Assembly: GCF_000003605.2 (NCBI RefSeq)
Contig: NW_003143795.1
Span: 243,343 to 307,342, forward strand
DNA: 64,000 bases
Direction: 5' to 3'
From: Saccoglossus kowalevskii
Lineage: Eukaryota; Hemichordata; Enteropneusta; Harrimaniidae
Under the pieces are notes generated by a model. The model made no database searches. It saw only the letters and a list, made by a program, of their open reading frames with translations, and was not told the origin of the DNA. A program made the position numbers and the translations under genes. Positions 1-13,193 of the stretch are shown piece after piece (within the stretch, counting starts at the first letter, position 1; every line of letters starts with the position of its first letter).

Positions 1-371
1 CAGCCAAGTCAGTGATACTGTTTGGTAGTAATTAATTCTCACGTTTTTGCAAATACGCTGTTTTCCATAAACACGCGTCTATAAACTACAATGTTCTGCC
101 AGGAGCATGCTAGGTGGCATCGTGACGTCCTGACCGCAAAGTGTACGTATGCACAACAATCTTCCTACCTGGCTGTATTAAACACACTGTCTAGAGGCTG
201 GACATGTATAGATAAACAGAACAGAACAATTGTGATAGATTTTCTGACGAACCCTGTGACACACACCCATGCTGAGCTGTGAACATCACATGATCACACC
301 CAAACAGTCATGAAAATATAACATCGAACCCTGTGACAACCATATAGAGAGAAAGTTAAAAATATTAAACC

Positions 372-850
372 ATAGTAATATTAAATCTACTAACCAATAT
401 CACAGGTTTCTACCTCCTGTATTGCAGTACTGCCGTTGATCGTACTGTATTACTTGCGCTGTGAGACAACTCTGGTTCAATGTACCGTAGATCGCAACAG
501 CGTGAGACTTTTTTGCGTTCTTTGTAATCAAACCATAAATTAAATAACGTCAATAATTCATGAAAGCGCCCCCGCCAAGTAACCCTTTGCTGTATTTGAG
601 TAGATTACATAACTCTTATTGGTGCGTGGTAACTCTCTTGTTCACGTCTATTCACAATCACGAGAGGATGGCGTTAGTGTGTCGATGACAGTCACGGCAA
701 ATGCTTGTGAAACTAACGAGGAAAGCCATTGAAACGGAACTTGTTGCGTGTCAAACATGGTCACTTGAGGCAGTACGATTATTAATTAAACCATAAATTA
801 TACCACCAAACGACTTGGGCGTGTCCTAAGGATAAATTGCCCCGACGTCA
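372..850 (+). repeat. Dispersed repeat R1, copy A
   Basis: Shares landmarks with other R1 copies: AATATTAAATC-ACTAACCAAT at the left, TTACTTG-G-TG-GAGACAACT, AAGCCATTGAAACGGAACTTG, then ATAAATTATACCAC and GTGTC-TA-GGA. Diverged, no coding potential. Class unknown (possibly a non-autonomous element). Confidence 0.6.
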
Positions 851-1803
851 ACACTTACAAAGTGCCTGTACTTGATGTATTTGTGTAATTTTACAGAATT
901 CAACACATGGTAATAAAATATTAATATCGTAAACAAAACATAGTTGTTTGTCGATGTTAACATCATTATAATAACATGAATAAAACAAACAAATCAGCTG
1001 ACTACACACATGGAGCTTCATGTTACACACAACCTCCCAAAGCATATGTTCTCAGATATTCCCCTTTAAAAACAAAATTAGCATTATAGCGCTCAATGTA
1101 TAGAAATTAGCAAAATATACATGAAGCAGAGCATCATGGGTATTCTCTAGTTGACTGCGCACAAACTTCATAACGACGAATAGCTAAGCGACTTAAGATT
1201 GCCTTCCATCGACCCTTCAACATATTAAACTTCTACTATTTATAACACGAATAATGCGAAGTGCAATTCAAAATGTTATAATTTGGCTGTATTTCAAAAC
1301 TGAATATTATTTTTCTGTCACTGATAAAGAAATTTTGTTTATATTTGAGCTCAATCTCCTAGCGGAAGACTAAAAGAGACAAATAATTTCACATTTTGCT
1401 CACTTTTTGAAGTAACTTCTGTTTTATGTGTTCTTTTTGATGTTGCATAACCATGTACAGGTACATGTATAACACTTTGTGTTCATTGGTGTAAAGTCAA
1501 TTGATGAGCATTTTTTGTGGGCGTTTTGATTGAAGTTTCAGTAGTGAATGACGTGTTTGCTTATGGTAATATAATACTGGATATTGCGATATGCGCAAGG
1601 CAAATAACTGTGCTGACAGTTAACTAGTTGTGAATTGCCTGAAAACCCAATATGAGTTTTTCATTCGACGTTGCCTGACTCATCTCCGCGACGCGGTAAC
1701 TTCATACAAACGAGGTCTTGCTTCATGAATTGCCCCGCTTACTGAATGTTGTCTGTGTCATTACATCATAGCCAACGGCGGTGAACGCACTATATCTACG
1801 TGT

Positions 1804-1856
1804 TGCACAGAGCATGGAGCTAAAAAAAAGATTTTTCTAGCTCCATGCACAGAGCA
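1804..1856. repeat. 31-bp palindrome between 11-bp direct repeats
   Basis: TGCACAGAGCA occurs at 1804-1814 and 1846-1856. The 31 bp between begin TGGAGCTA and end TAGCTCCA with an A-run and T-run in the middle, so the insert folds into a hairpin (an 11-bp stem including the flanking GCA/TGC, then A:T pairs). Looks like a tiny insertion with target duplication. Confidence 0.8.
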
Positions 1857-2289
1857 AGCTGGCTCCCGTATACAACACAACATATACGTAATTTAATCTA
1901 TTTTATATTACAAAGATCATCTTATATTAGGAAATTATAATTACATTTTTACGTCTCTTTAATTATTCAACATTCTAATAACAGGTAATTAGATATTGAC
2001 CAAAAGAAAGAATAAATAGTATGAATGTTTTGTCGTGTATAATATATATGATCGCGTCGTCAAGATGGGACAGTTACCGCCGCCTGATAACACGTCATTT
2101 TGGTATTTTTTTCACAGGAAACTAGACACCTGTCCTCACAGGAAATTGTTTCATTTACTCTTAATTTTCATTTCGCTTCCCGCTGTTGCTTGGTGCGTTG
2201 TCTGCAGTAAACTGTTTATCGATACATATTCGTGCTTTTATTAAGGAAGTAATATTAATAACCCGGTGTTCAATTTCGCCAAAGAAAGA

Positions 2290-2475
2290 AGAAAACATTC
2301 GCCACATTTGATGGGCAAGAGAATGGACTGAATAGGTTGTATTGTGTTATAAATTTTATCATTTCATTTTTGTGTCATGATACAATTATTTGGAACAAGT
2401 TGTTTTTATTATGTGTCTGGTTCGTATATAATAATATCTGTCTGAACTTACTGGTGTGTTAATTTATAAGACACT
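2290..2475 (-). repeat. Dispersed repeat R2, inverted copy
   Basis: Its reverse complement matches 4645-5040 at both ends: TCTTATAAATTAACA-ACCAGTAAGTTCA, AAAAACAACTTGT, and G-GGCGAATGTTT. It faces the 4.6-kb copy, with about 2.2 kb between. Confidence 0.6.
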
Positions 2476-3989
2476 CCTACGTACATTCAGTCAGATTACT
2501 CTACTCGTTACGTTTAGTCGCCGAAGTTATATTGTTTTCACGAATGCATGCACTGACTGGTGTGCCTGGATTCAATATACATGTTCTTACACGATCATAC
2601 ATGGATTCACATCCAAAATATCGACATCCAGTGAATAACATATCTGAGAAACAATTCACCATCCAAAAGATGAAGAAAAGTGTCTCTTAGAAAATCCCCT
2701 TCTCGTCAGTTTATAATTCAATAGATGGTATGCTTAAAAGTGTAATCCAAAGGGTAAAAATCGTAGGAATCGTTGCTATCAACGCCCTTGCATATACATG
2801 TCATATTACTTTTGCTTTGGATTTGCGAGTCTTTACACTTTACAATGGACTAATTTTGGCTAGTTGTGCAATGCGACATACAAACTAGTTTCTCACTTTG
2901 TGGTAAAATAGTACTGTAACATCAATTTTACAAATATTTCACATACTATTTATGCATGCCAGTAAACACAATAATGCAATGATACTAAACGATTTACAAA
3001 TAATTCTGTATAACTTTGCGGAAATGTTTCGCCCGTAATATTTAACACACATGCATTGCTGTGGAGTCACTAAGTTGTTGTATGTACCAAGGTACGTAGG
3101 ACTACCAATAATGTAATTTTTTTGTAATGTAATTCAGTTTTAACAAATTTAATAATCACTCAGTGAATATACAATAGTATCAATCATATACATTTTTTTG
3201 CTGTATAACACATTTTCTCAATCTTGCATTTTGGTCAAGCAGTGTTCTAGTATCGGTTAACACTCAATTACTAGTAATATGATTGGGGACACGTGACGGA
3301 AATTATGTAGTGCAAAGATTAATAAACGAAAGTAGATTTAACATATACAATTTTCCACGACAAGATATTTATTATTTAACACCAGACAAGTAAATTTCGA
3401 ATCATCATCACATCATATCAAACGCCGCATTGGACGTAAGACAATACTCAAGCAAATACATCTGTGTAATTTTAGCGCCATAGAACATTACAATGTTACA
3501 GTAATGGAGTCAGATGTTATAGAAATTCTTCATTTATTATTATTTAAATCAAATCTTAGATGAATATTATTTGGTGCTGGTATGTTCCCTTTACATTGAA
3601 TAAAAAACAGGTTTTTTCTTCTTAAAATGCATATGAAGCTGGTAGTAATAACTTTGTTTAGCAACAGTTAGTAATACTCTTTATTTTTGCAATTGATGGT
3701 TGTTTGGTAGTTTATGGTGGTCAATGTATTTACAAATAGTTTACCAGTTCGCCGATTGTCACGTGACATCGTGGGCAATTCGACAGATAGTTTGTGGCGA
3801 TAAACACTGAGTTGACCGCAGAAACATGTGTCTGTGTTACGTAGTTTGTATAACCCATTCATAATTTACGGACCACGTGGACAGATGAAACTGGGCTGGC
3901 TATGTAATCCTATACCACATTTTAGTGTTTAACATACACCCTGCAGGTGGAAACTGTCATATTAAGTAACTACGACGTAGAATGCATTT

Positions 3990-4110
3990 ATGTGAGGAAC
4001 AGCCATTGGAACGGAACTTGTTGTCATTTCATACTGAATGATTGTCAAGGAAACCGGGAACATAAATTATACCAATTAACGGGCGAAGTTGTTGCGACCA
4101 CAATGAGGCG
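3990..4110 (+). repeat. Dispersed repeat R1, partial copy B
   Basis: Contains AGCCATTGGAACGGAACTTG, TGTCAAGGAAACCGGGAA and ATAAATTATACCA, the central part of R1. The 82-codon open frame over it is not considered a gene. Confidence 0.55.
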
Positions 4111-4539
4111 GTACCTAGTCGTACAAGGAGTTGTATACACGTCTTCACACAGAAAACATTGTTTGTTTCGTCAACTCAAAGCCAACATGCTTTGATGCAC
4201 GATCTGTCAGTCTGACTTTGTATTTTATGCTTCAATTTTACAGTTCTCGGTACACATACCAAACGCCATTGTTTCTTCATGTCCCTCGGCCGTGACAATG
4301 GAAAATGGAAAAGTATATATATTTTGAAAAAAAGACTGTCACTGACTATTGTTGAAAACAAAACCTAAGCGAAACCCAGCTCGCAAATCATTGTAAAATA
4401 GGCATGTTGACATGAAATAAATTCATCTACGAGTTGTTTTAAAGTATAAAATGTACATATTAGGTCAGCACGACCTTTCAATTTCAATACGAAGAAGACG
4501 TGTAACAGATATTTTCGTCAATGTTGGTCGGTAATTTCG

Positions 4540-5040
4540 CTTACAGGTTCATGAATTCAGGCTCATTCGTGAACACAATATAACTATTAGACGATTAAAC
4601 ATAACAAGTGTAATAACCTGACTGAAAGTACGTGGGAATAAGACTCTCTTATAAATTAACAGACCAGTAAGTTCAGACAGATACTATTATATACGATTAA
4701 AAACAACTTGTATCAAGTAATTTTATCGTTATGCAAGAGCGGTTATACGAGAATTATGACGTCACGAAAATACGATACAAATGTTATTGTTATAATAGGC
4801 ACAGTAAGTCGCACGAATAGCCGTGCTGTTTCGAGTGTAACAGACAGACTTATGGTCTTCTAAATGACACTGAGTCCTTGGCCTTGAGGTGGGATTAACC
4901 ACACCACACCAATCCGATGAAAAGGTGAAAAGAATGATTACACCTCTTCTCCGTATTACTGTCAGTGGAATGATATCATTTGTACAACACAATGCATTCT
5001 ATTCACAACGCTAATGTGTCGAATGCGGCGAATGTTTGCT
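4540..5040 (+). repeat. Dispersed repeat R2, forward copy
   Basis: Includes CGTGGGAATAAGACTCTCTT, TATAAATTAACAGACCAGT, ACAACTTGTATCAAG and TTATACGAGAATTATGACGT. Related to 2290-2475 (inverted), 11790-12065 and 28600-28900. About 200 bp present here are absent from the inverted copy. Confidence 0.6.
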
Positions 5041-6747
5041 CTAAACATAATTATCCCAACCAAATCCCGTTGACAGTGGTTTCATAATCATTGCCTTTCT
5101 TCATTTTCAAAAACATGATTCGAAGCAAACATTAGTTGCAATAAACTACCACTCAACTCTACTATTTGTAACCTTGACCTCTAGGCAAGCTATGAGTTCA
5201 GACATTCTTTACCCTACCAAGTTACGAAACAGCCCTAACAACTACTATACAATGAGGTCCCTTAGTTGTCAGCACACGTATATCTCAGTAATTTAAAAAC
5301 AAACGTTTGAATAAACTTTCACAATAGGTGTAAATATTTTTAAAAAATATGCAATTTAGTCAATATTGGATTACTATAAAATTAAGTATATGTATGTATC
5401 GGACGGCATCAGATGTGGGAATAAATCACATGTTCTGGTATAACAAAGTCTACTCCTGACTTTGTATGTGAGTAGCAACGTTAAAGGAATATAAAATGCA
5501 CTTCAAATGCAAATAAACATAGTTACCGTGGTAACACCTCGAGAATAACACACTGTGTCTACGTGTTTTGTGTTACCCATAGACTATAGATATGTTAACA
5601 ATTGTTGTCATTCACCATACAAATAGATCTACGTGAAAAGTATACAAAATAGATAAATGACATAGTGCCCAGTGTAGGAACGAATATTCCGAGACAAATT
5701 CTAATCCAACCACGTTCAACATAATGGGAAATTATATTTATTCTGTAACACTTGAAATCAAATCTGAACTGTGAAAACAATTGTAGCTTTAATTGACAAT
5801 CATGTATCAATTTACCCCGACTGTTGCTTTCCAATTACCGTTAAAACCCATATCAGTGAAGTTTTTAAATTGTCATTTGGTCACAGCTCAGGGGTAGCGG
5901 TATATTATTTTCGAGTGCACTCATCTCTCCACGTACACAAAACATTGTTGATATCAGATGTGAGTTGGGCCCATTTTCTTGCGTCCCCACATTTATTTCA
6001 GCGTACTAGTGAGAATGACAAACATGGCAGAACATATCTTGTGTATTGGAGGACATATTTGTCTGTTTCATAATATGGATTGCTGGTTCAATCTCTCATT
6101 CACATCGTTCTGGAATGTCAGCAGTCAAAGTTGTAATGAAAGACTGACTAACCATAATGGAAAATTCTCAGCATCGAATGTTAATTTTGTAATATAGTCG
6201 CCAGCCAAAGAATCCAGCCAGCGATTCGGTGACTTAATTACACCACCAGATGATGACAAGTTTCTTTATTATCGAATTCGGGGGTACTGCTCGAGGATGT
6301 TTGGCTACGGATACTAGTGCGGATTATATTAGTGTTGCATTATTATATTACGCATACTACTTCAACATACAAAAGACAAATTATAAATGGCGTTCTCATA
6401 CATGAAATGTTTCGGAAGAAAAAAGTGTACCTACTCATGCAGTAAAACAAACCCAAATTTTAAAAATGTAGGTAATCCAGTATATCAGATTCAAGATTGA
6501 AAAAAATGGGAACAATTTATGAATAACTTAGTCTAGACTAATTATCCTCAGATAAGATACAAACATTAATGTTTTACATTCCTTAATGATGCGATCCAGA
6601 ACTACTGTTTTATGTGATGAGCACATTATTTGAGACCCAAATAGTATATCTTGCACGTAAGACCATTTTGGAAAAGATAACAAACAAGGAGAGGGATCCG
6701 GAGAGGCGACCACCGTATAAGTCCACCGTATAAGAGAAAAGTAAAAA

Positions 6748-7420
6748 TAAGTAATATTATATCAACCTACCAATGCAGATTACAGTGTCTTTCGCAGTCC
6801 AATTGGCGTTCGTATGCGTGCTACTTGTGGTGTGACACGACTTTGTGTTGATGATAATAAACACCGATTTAACCACAGCGGTACGAGACTGTGTTGAAAA
6901 TACAACACGCCATGAGAGGTGGCCGTTTGTGAGTTTATCGGATTGGAACTTATTGCGTTTATACGCGGTTAGATTGGAGAGTTGTTAAGGAAACCGAGGA
7001 TTATAAATTATACCACTGAACGTCTAGGGGTGTGTCTTAGAGGACATTACAAGGTCGTCAATAATATTGCCAAATACAATTGTTGACGGTCAATTATATA
7101 ATACTGTACTTAAAATTAATACTATTAAACACCGTGATAAACCCAAGGTTAAAACTAAAATCAGTTATTTCTCGACAATTAATATGACGTATTATTTATT
7201 CGCCTTAACCTACTGGTGCATGACTCAATACCCGTACGTAATAACCATTCGAAGAGTCATCTCATATCTACCTGACAGACTGACATGTAAATTACCCTTA
7301 ACTCTTTTAACAGTCGGAATACAACATTCCCACAACATTCATCTCATTTCTTTTGTTTATTATCGAACTGTCGTTCAGCTTGGTTACATTACAAAATATT
7401 GCACCAAAAAAACGCCCGTT
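6748..7420 (+). repeat. Dispersed repeat R1, copy C (fullest copy)
   Basis: Starts AGTAATATTATATCAAC, has the GTAT-CGTGCTACTTGTGGTG block, TTAAGGAAACCGAGG, ATAAATTATACCACTGAACG, GTGTGTCTTAGAGGACATTA and ends near TTACATTACAAAATATTG. The order matches copies A and D. Open frames inside are not supported as genes. Confidence 0.6.
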
Positions 7421-10400
7421 ACCTGTCCTAACTTCCGATACTGCCGCTAGTCAGATTATTAATGGCGGCGTCGCCGGGGGCGATTGCCCCCTCCCCCGAA
7501 AAAAATGCCCGAGGGATGGTGAGCAGATATCGCGTTATACAGTTCAGCTCCAGAGATTCTGTTTTTATCCCACTCTCTGTTGTATGACACTGATGTATTT
7601 TCACTAGACAATGGACAATGGACGAATTAATTGCTAATGTTGGCATGCGAAATTATTATACCTGGAACAATGGCATACAACCCAAGACGCTTCAGGTGAA
7701 CATTTTGAGACTCCCTCGAATTAAACCTGAATTTCAAAATATAACAGGAGCGTGGAGTAGTTATTATTTTGTTATAAAATGAGATACTTGAGACATCATA
7801 TTGAGATATAGGCAGTACACGCTGTACGTGTGTTTATACTTTTCACATTAGGTTTACTGGCTCTTGAGATAGAGTCGATGCTGTTGAAAGCACGACATAT
7901 AATATGCAAATACGATAATTAACATTTACTATTATATCTGGATCGTATTATGGGAAGGCATAATTATGTGACCGTAACTATACATAATTATCATCAACGA
8001 CTGGCAAAATATACTGTGACGTTATGGTCAGTATTTAAAGTGGGCGAGCATGTTTCTATAGGTTTGCCTGCTCGAGATTTTGTCCAACAAAGGGGGTCCA
8101 CACTTTTCGTGAAATCTGGTAAGCAAATCTATGTAATCCGTAGTAGTTTAACATCGAAGTCTGAAAAGTCTGAAGTCAAACTAGGTAAGAAGCCTGGTGC
8201 TACGGTACCAAAGTTGGACAAATAATGAACTCGGGTGGCTGGCTACATAACATTCACTGGGACGACCAATTCAACGCTGGACTGCTATATACATGCTACG
8301 ATTTGATGCACTTTGGGGAATGTTAGATACCGAACATTGCTACCTAGTCAGTGAATATACTACGCTATTAATTTTGAAAATTTGTTATTTTCTTTGCCAG
8401 TTTATTTATATGATATTTTACAAATATATTTGTAAAGTGTATTGGATATTGTTTCTAATTCTTGTCGCATGATCACCAGTGATCTTGCTTTGGTGTGTGC
8501 AGTGCGTAATTTAGTAACATCCACCATTTACAAGCGGGTATTCGTTTATGTGCGTGGCGAAGAACGCGTTTAGCGCTTAGATTTTGAAGGAGCGGACAAT
8601 AATGCCGGAAACAAGAGCCATACCAAGCAAAAATATTGTTGTACCTAACAAACAATAGTTTCATGTAGTGCATGTAGTCCAGTCCAAATTATTCCCGTGT
8701 TACACGAATTGTTTAATTTTAAATTGGTTGGGAACATGCACACGAGATGGTAAAAAGATTGAATATTATTGGATATTCAGGGGAATGTTTGACCCGAACT
8801 CATGACCTCATGACCTCTGTTTACTTTAAATGTACTCAAATAGAGAATGACAACTGACATATTTACTTACATTGTTGCCCTTTTCATACCTATTTTTACA
8901 TGAGATGCGACATCAACATCATCTATATCAGAGAGGTTAATATTGTGCAAAGCCCACAAACTAACCTTAACCTGATTTGACCTTTCACCAGCACGCTAAC
9001 AGCTTCATTATGGACATGCTAATTACACTATCAAATTGCTCTTTTCCAAACATAATGCAAGTATAATGCATCATATGCAGTGAAATTCATCTGCTATATT
9101 GTGCATACTGACGATTTGCTTTTTATTTGAATATAAAACAATACCTCTTCGTCTAACCTACATCCCGATACCAGGACGCACAACTTTAAATGAACACCAA
9201 CACTGCAGTAAAAATCATAGTACTACCTGGAGCACTAGTACCAAAAGAAAATCCGACGCAAATAATAATAACACAGTTTGTATGCATGCCAGAAACATAT
9301 CTCTAAGGAAACAATATCCACCAGCATGACATGGTTGAATGTTAGAAACCAACATTAAAATTCAATGTCAGAGAATATGTATGTTCGCAATAGACGTAAA
9401 GATAACTAGCACCTTCATAATGTTCACATATTTGTAATTTTAAGGTCACAGTAACTGTCAATTTCACGGGGCCAGCAATCCCTTTCTCTCTCATAACTAT
9501 GCAAGTTTAAGTCAAGAATCTGATATTTGATATTGAAATTTATAGATGAAACAAACATGGCACCTGTCAAGCGTTGCACGTATTTTGCACAATGAATAAA
9601 GTTTAAAAAAATCTATCTATCCATTAATACAAACCGAATATATAATTAAATTAAAAAATATTATTCGTGCTCAGACACAGTATCCAGAAATACCACTGAC
9701 TATAAAAAAATACTACAAATACTACAAATAATAATCAAATATCGGCTGAGCCCTTCGATAATACATGAAAACATTTGCAATAGAGTCAGCAACATGTGAA
9801 CGAAGCAGCTGATTGATTTTGTTTCTAATATTGTGGTATAATATGTACATTACCGTAAGGGAATGGGAATTCTGTTGCCATGTCAAAGTATAAGCGGCTC
9901 CAGGAAGATCATTGTTTTTATATTTGCAATTCATTGTCAAATAATGTAATCTGAACTAAGTAATCGATATAATGTCATATTCACAAAATAATCTTCGTAC
10001 TTACATGAAATACGTAAACTTGTTTTAACTTTAATGTATCTACATAATGTAAATGATGCAACGCCAGTGTATTACGTGGTGAGACTCTTGCTTAGAAATT
10101 CATCACGTAACATAATGCTGTAGTCGTTTTTTATGTATGCAAGTGCGGGAAAAGAAAGCAAATAAGGTTGAATAGATTAAACCCCGAGAGCTGGACTATA
10201 GGATATATACAACCAGAGTAATATTAAATCAACTAACCAATGCAGATTTTGAAGTATTTGATTACAGTCCCATTGGCTTACGTATGCATGTTACTTGTGG
10301 TGCGAGACAACTTGTGCTGATATAACAGAAAATAAACAATGGCATTTACTTACGTAAAATAAAACGTATGAAAAACTGATTCTCAAAATATCAAAATACA

Positions 10401-10479
10401 TTCACAAATGCTTTCTTATGAGAAAAGAAAATATACAGAGATTGCCAGCTGTCCTGAAAATATAATGCATTCTTACATT

Positions 10480-10690
10480 TATATGTAAACTATTTATGTA
10501 AACTATTTACTACTTTGTTAAAGACTTTTTTAACAGTTTTTTTTTCTTTTTCCGTTATACTTTTATTTATTGTTGTTTGCATTTTAAATATATATTTTCT
10601 GTATCTTTTAATCTTCATTGTATGTTAGTCCAGATCTCAATGGAGATAGGTTGACAATAAAGTTATTATTATTATTATTATTATTATTAC
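10480..10690 (+). mobile_element. LINE 3' tail fragment
   Basis: Ends CAATGGAGATAGGTTGACAATAAAG followed by about ten TTA units, a layout typical of the 3' end of 5'-truncated non-LTR retrotransposons. Pyrimidine-rich, no coding part left. The 5' edge is approximate. Confidence 0.55.
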
Positions 10691-10900
10691 GTAGTCATTA
10701 GAATACGCACTATACGATGAAATGTCCACATCAGCCCGGCAGCCCGAGGCTGTGTTTCATGGTGTATTATAAAAAAAAACAATTAAGTCATATACGTATG
10801 TCTTCATTCATGGGAGGTCGGTTGATGACAGAAATTATTCCTGTTTATAAAATAACCAGAAAAGCCATTGCAAAATTGGAGGTCGACTTGTTGCGTGTTA

Positions 10901-11276
10901 CTCTCCCGGGGGTCCGACTTGTGGAAATACCTGGAACCCATTTCTGTGAAAGGGGTTTTCAAAATTACCCTAAACACGTTTTAAAAGGTCAAAATTTTGT
11001 ACCCTTTTTACCTTTAGACAGTTAAAGATCACGCACCTTGACCTCGCGCTTGATCTCGCGATATTTGAGCTTTCTAACCCTTCAGTGTAAGCACGAGTTG
11101 GTCATATGCCGTGATCGCCCGTGATCGAGGGTCGTTAATCAGGGGGACGGACGTTTTCCTCGTTTTTGCGATCATTGAATTTCTTAAAGCAATAAAAAAC
11201 GATAATCTCATTTTATTTTCATTTTATCACGTTGGCAGTACCGGAAAAGACACCCTTTTTGGATTATTCTGTTATA
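10901..11276. mobile_element. 376-bp insertion with 10-bp target duplication
   Basis: The 10-mer TTGCGTGTTA occurs at 10891-10900 and 11277-11286. Removing the stretch between restores the R1 order seen in copy A (CTTGTTGCGTGT then GGTCACT). It starts CTCTCCCGGGGGTCCGAC and has no clear terminal inverted repeats or poly-A tail, so its class is unknown. Confidence 0.6.
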
Positions 11277-11789
11277 TTGCGTGTTATGTGGTCACTCCAG
11301 GCTGACATATATGTTTTAGGGAATCCGGAGAATAGAAACTATACCACTAAATAGAAGAATGTGTCTTCAGAAGACATTATTAAATCGTCCATACTATTTC
11401 TGATGAATATAAAACTCCTAATTTAGGGTCAATTGAATAACAGTGTACTATTGGGAATTCGTATTATTGCACACCATGCGCAGAATCATATTAACAATTT
11501 ATAATATATGTTAATTTATTTACTGAGAACCACAGATCAGTACATGTAATTAATAATAAACTTATACTATGTCCGGTATGTTTCCGCGCATGTTAACTGT
11601 CTGATTGATTACTCTAAATTACAAAATGTTGAATCTAAGAGATTCCATCACGTGTTAACACTGTTGATGTCACTGTCCTGTCTCCACTTGACTGCAATGC
11701 AGTTCCAGTGGTTGAGTCTATAAAACATAGCTATTCGATTATTTGAATTGGGTAATGAGTTGATGCAGCGATCCGTGGTACGGATATAC

Positions 11790-12065
11790 TGGGCTCATTT
11801 GTGTGCATAGTATAACTTCGGTGATAAAAACTAACGAATTGAATAACCTTCTACTAAAAATACATGGTCGTCAAACTGTCTAATAAATTAGACGAATTGT
11901 AATAGTAATTAACGCCCATTAAAAAAAAGAAGAAGAAAAATACGTGACGAAAAAACTAATACCCAGTCATTGCGTAATTATAACACTATGGCATCAGAAC
12001 AATACACTGTGAATGCCATTGTTATAACTATTTTGAATAAAAAAGGATACAAAAAACACAATATA
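11790..12065 (+). repeat. Dispersed repeat R2, diverged copy
   Basis: GGGCTCATTTGTG, TTGAATAACCTTCTACT, GTCTAATAAATTAGACGA and AATACACTGTGAATGCCATTG correspond in order to the R2 copy at 4540-5040. Weakly conserved. Confidence 0.4.
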
Positions 12066-13014
12066 AAGTTCGAAACCGTACGTATTATTTCTCAGCAGCC
12101 AACGTCGTCAATATTTTAAGTTTGTCAACGTGAAAACCAATCTAAAGTGATCAGACCTGGAATGAACATATGTACATTTCTCAAGAGATTTATCAAACTT
12201 GTCGTTGCAATAAAATAGGAATTTCCAGATATGAATCTACAAATTAGCTGATTAGCATATTTGATGTCAGAAATGAGTCATAATGATATTAGAAATCATA
12301 AAGCTATCACAATATTACTATAACGTGTTTTACCTTGCAGCTAACGTATTGCCATTGCTAGAGGGAGACAATCAACTACAGAGGTCGCTCTTTCAGTACC
12401 TCGGCAGTATGAAAACATTTTGGCTAGTCTGTCCCTTTTCTCGTCCGTTCCAAGTTCAGCTATCTTGTATATTGGTTCATGTGACGAAATCCTGGTTCCT
12501 AATTGACTATCCATACATATTACATCCGCGCCCTCTAACGCTGGTGGAGGACTATATTCAAAAGAACTGCACGTGAGGTACATATCAAGTAGATGTATAT
12601 ATGTAAGATTCTGAAGAACAACACGTGTGATTGGGTATGATCTTTTAATCATAAACTATTATGAAGTCTAGTTTTCTCCGCGATAGCTCTTTCATTTCGC
12701 CGTAAGCTTAGCTAATGGTAATATAGGATTAACTGTGTTTACTAAAACCTCAGATACGCCTCAATGCTTCAAAAATGAAGGTTTATATATTCTTCATAAT
12801 AAAGACATAATATCAATTATTTTAAAAGCATATATAATTTCATTATGACAAGTTGATAGTCTAAATGTACTCAAAATAATCAAAAAATAATCACCAAACA
12901 TAGGCTTACTTTTAACTGTTTTTCAGCAATTTGAGTCATAATGCGATTAAAGGCTTGCCGGTATATAACAGGAAAATACCAATCACTTATTGGCACGGCG
13001 AATATCTTCTTTAG

Positions 13015-13193
13015 TCGGTCACCAAATCAAGCCAGCGTTCTCAGGGGCGTTCAGTGTCGCGCTGCTCAGCTGGGGTTATCAGAAATTCGGGAATGCCTAT
13101 GAAGGAGGAACACGGAACATGTTGGACTGCATCAGAATTGAAACTCACTTTCTACTAAAAATATACACAGCGCCGAATGGATTATACTGTGCG
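13015..13193 (+). pseudogene. Relic GH9 exon (third, older paralogue), plus strand
   Basis: After an acceptor-like TTTAG, the plus strand encodes about 59 residues (IKPAFSGAFSVALLSWGY, FGNAYEGG, NMLDCI, YTAPNGLYCA) that align along their whole length with the exon starting AGDHLKLGLP in genes 1 and 2. The catalytic Asp of AGDH is replaced (GHQ), there is no GT donor at the expected end and the frame stops shortly after (TAA at 13206). No neighbouring GH9 exons were seen. TAPN resembles other GH9 subfamilies more than the two local genes do, so it probably comes from a separate, older gene copy. Confidence 0.7.

Larger units (their letters stand above)
10205..11640 (+). repeat. Dispersed repeat R1, copy D, with nested insertions
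   Basis: Left block (10205-10326) and right block (from 10857) match copies A and C but are split by a LINE 3' tail (ends about 10689) and by a 376-bp insertion at 10901-11276. It continues with GAATCCGGAGAATAGAAACTATACCAC and ends near TTACAAAATGTTG. It is the best template for ordering insertions in this region. Confidence 0.6.
1..12980. other. Region without a supported gene
   Basis: Apart from the R1/R2 copies, the nested insertions and the 31-bp palindrome, I see no exon with convincing splice sites and protein-like sequence on either strand. The short open frames here are AT-rich and lack recognisable domains. Confidence 0.6.

Noticed and set aside
3947-4195. 82-codon open frame as a gene
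   Set aside because: It overlaps the R1 repeat, is not open in the other R1 copies and has no domain.
7067-7450. 127-codon open frame as a gene
   Set aside because: It lies in R1 copy C, does not stay open in copies A or D and starts at a repeat block without promoter or splice context.
7950-8225. 91-codon frame with VGEHVSIGLPARDF, possibly a transposon-integrase C-terminal strand pattern
   Set aside because: Similarity is only a vague impression, the frame is short and no partner domains were found nearby.
12341-12652. 103-codon minus-strand open frame
   Set aside because: No splice context or recognised motif; the overlapping plus-strand frame is equally open.
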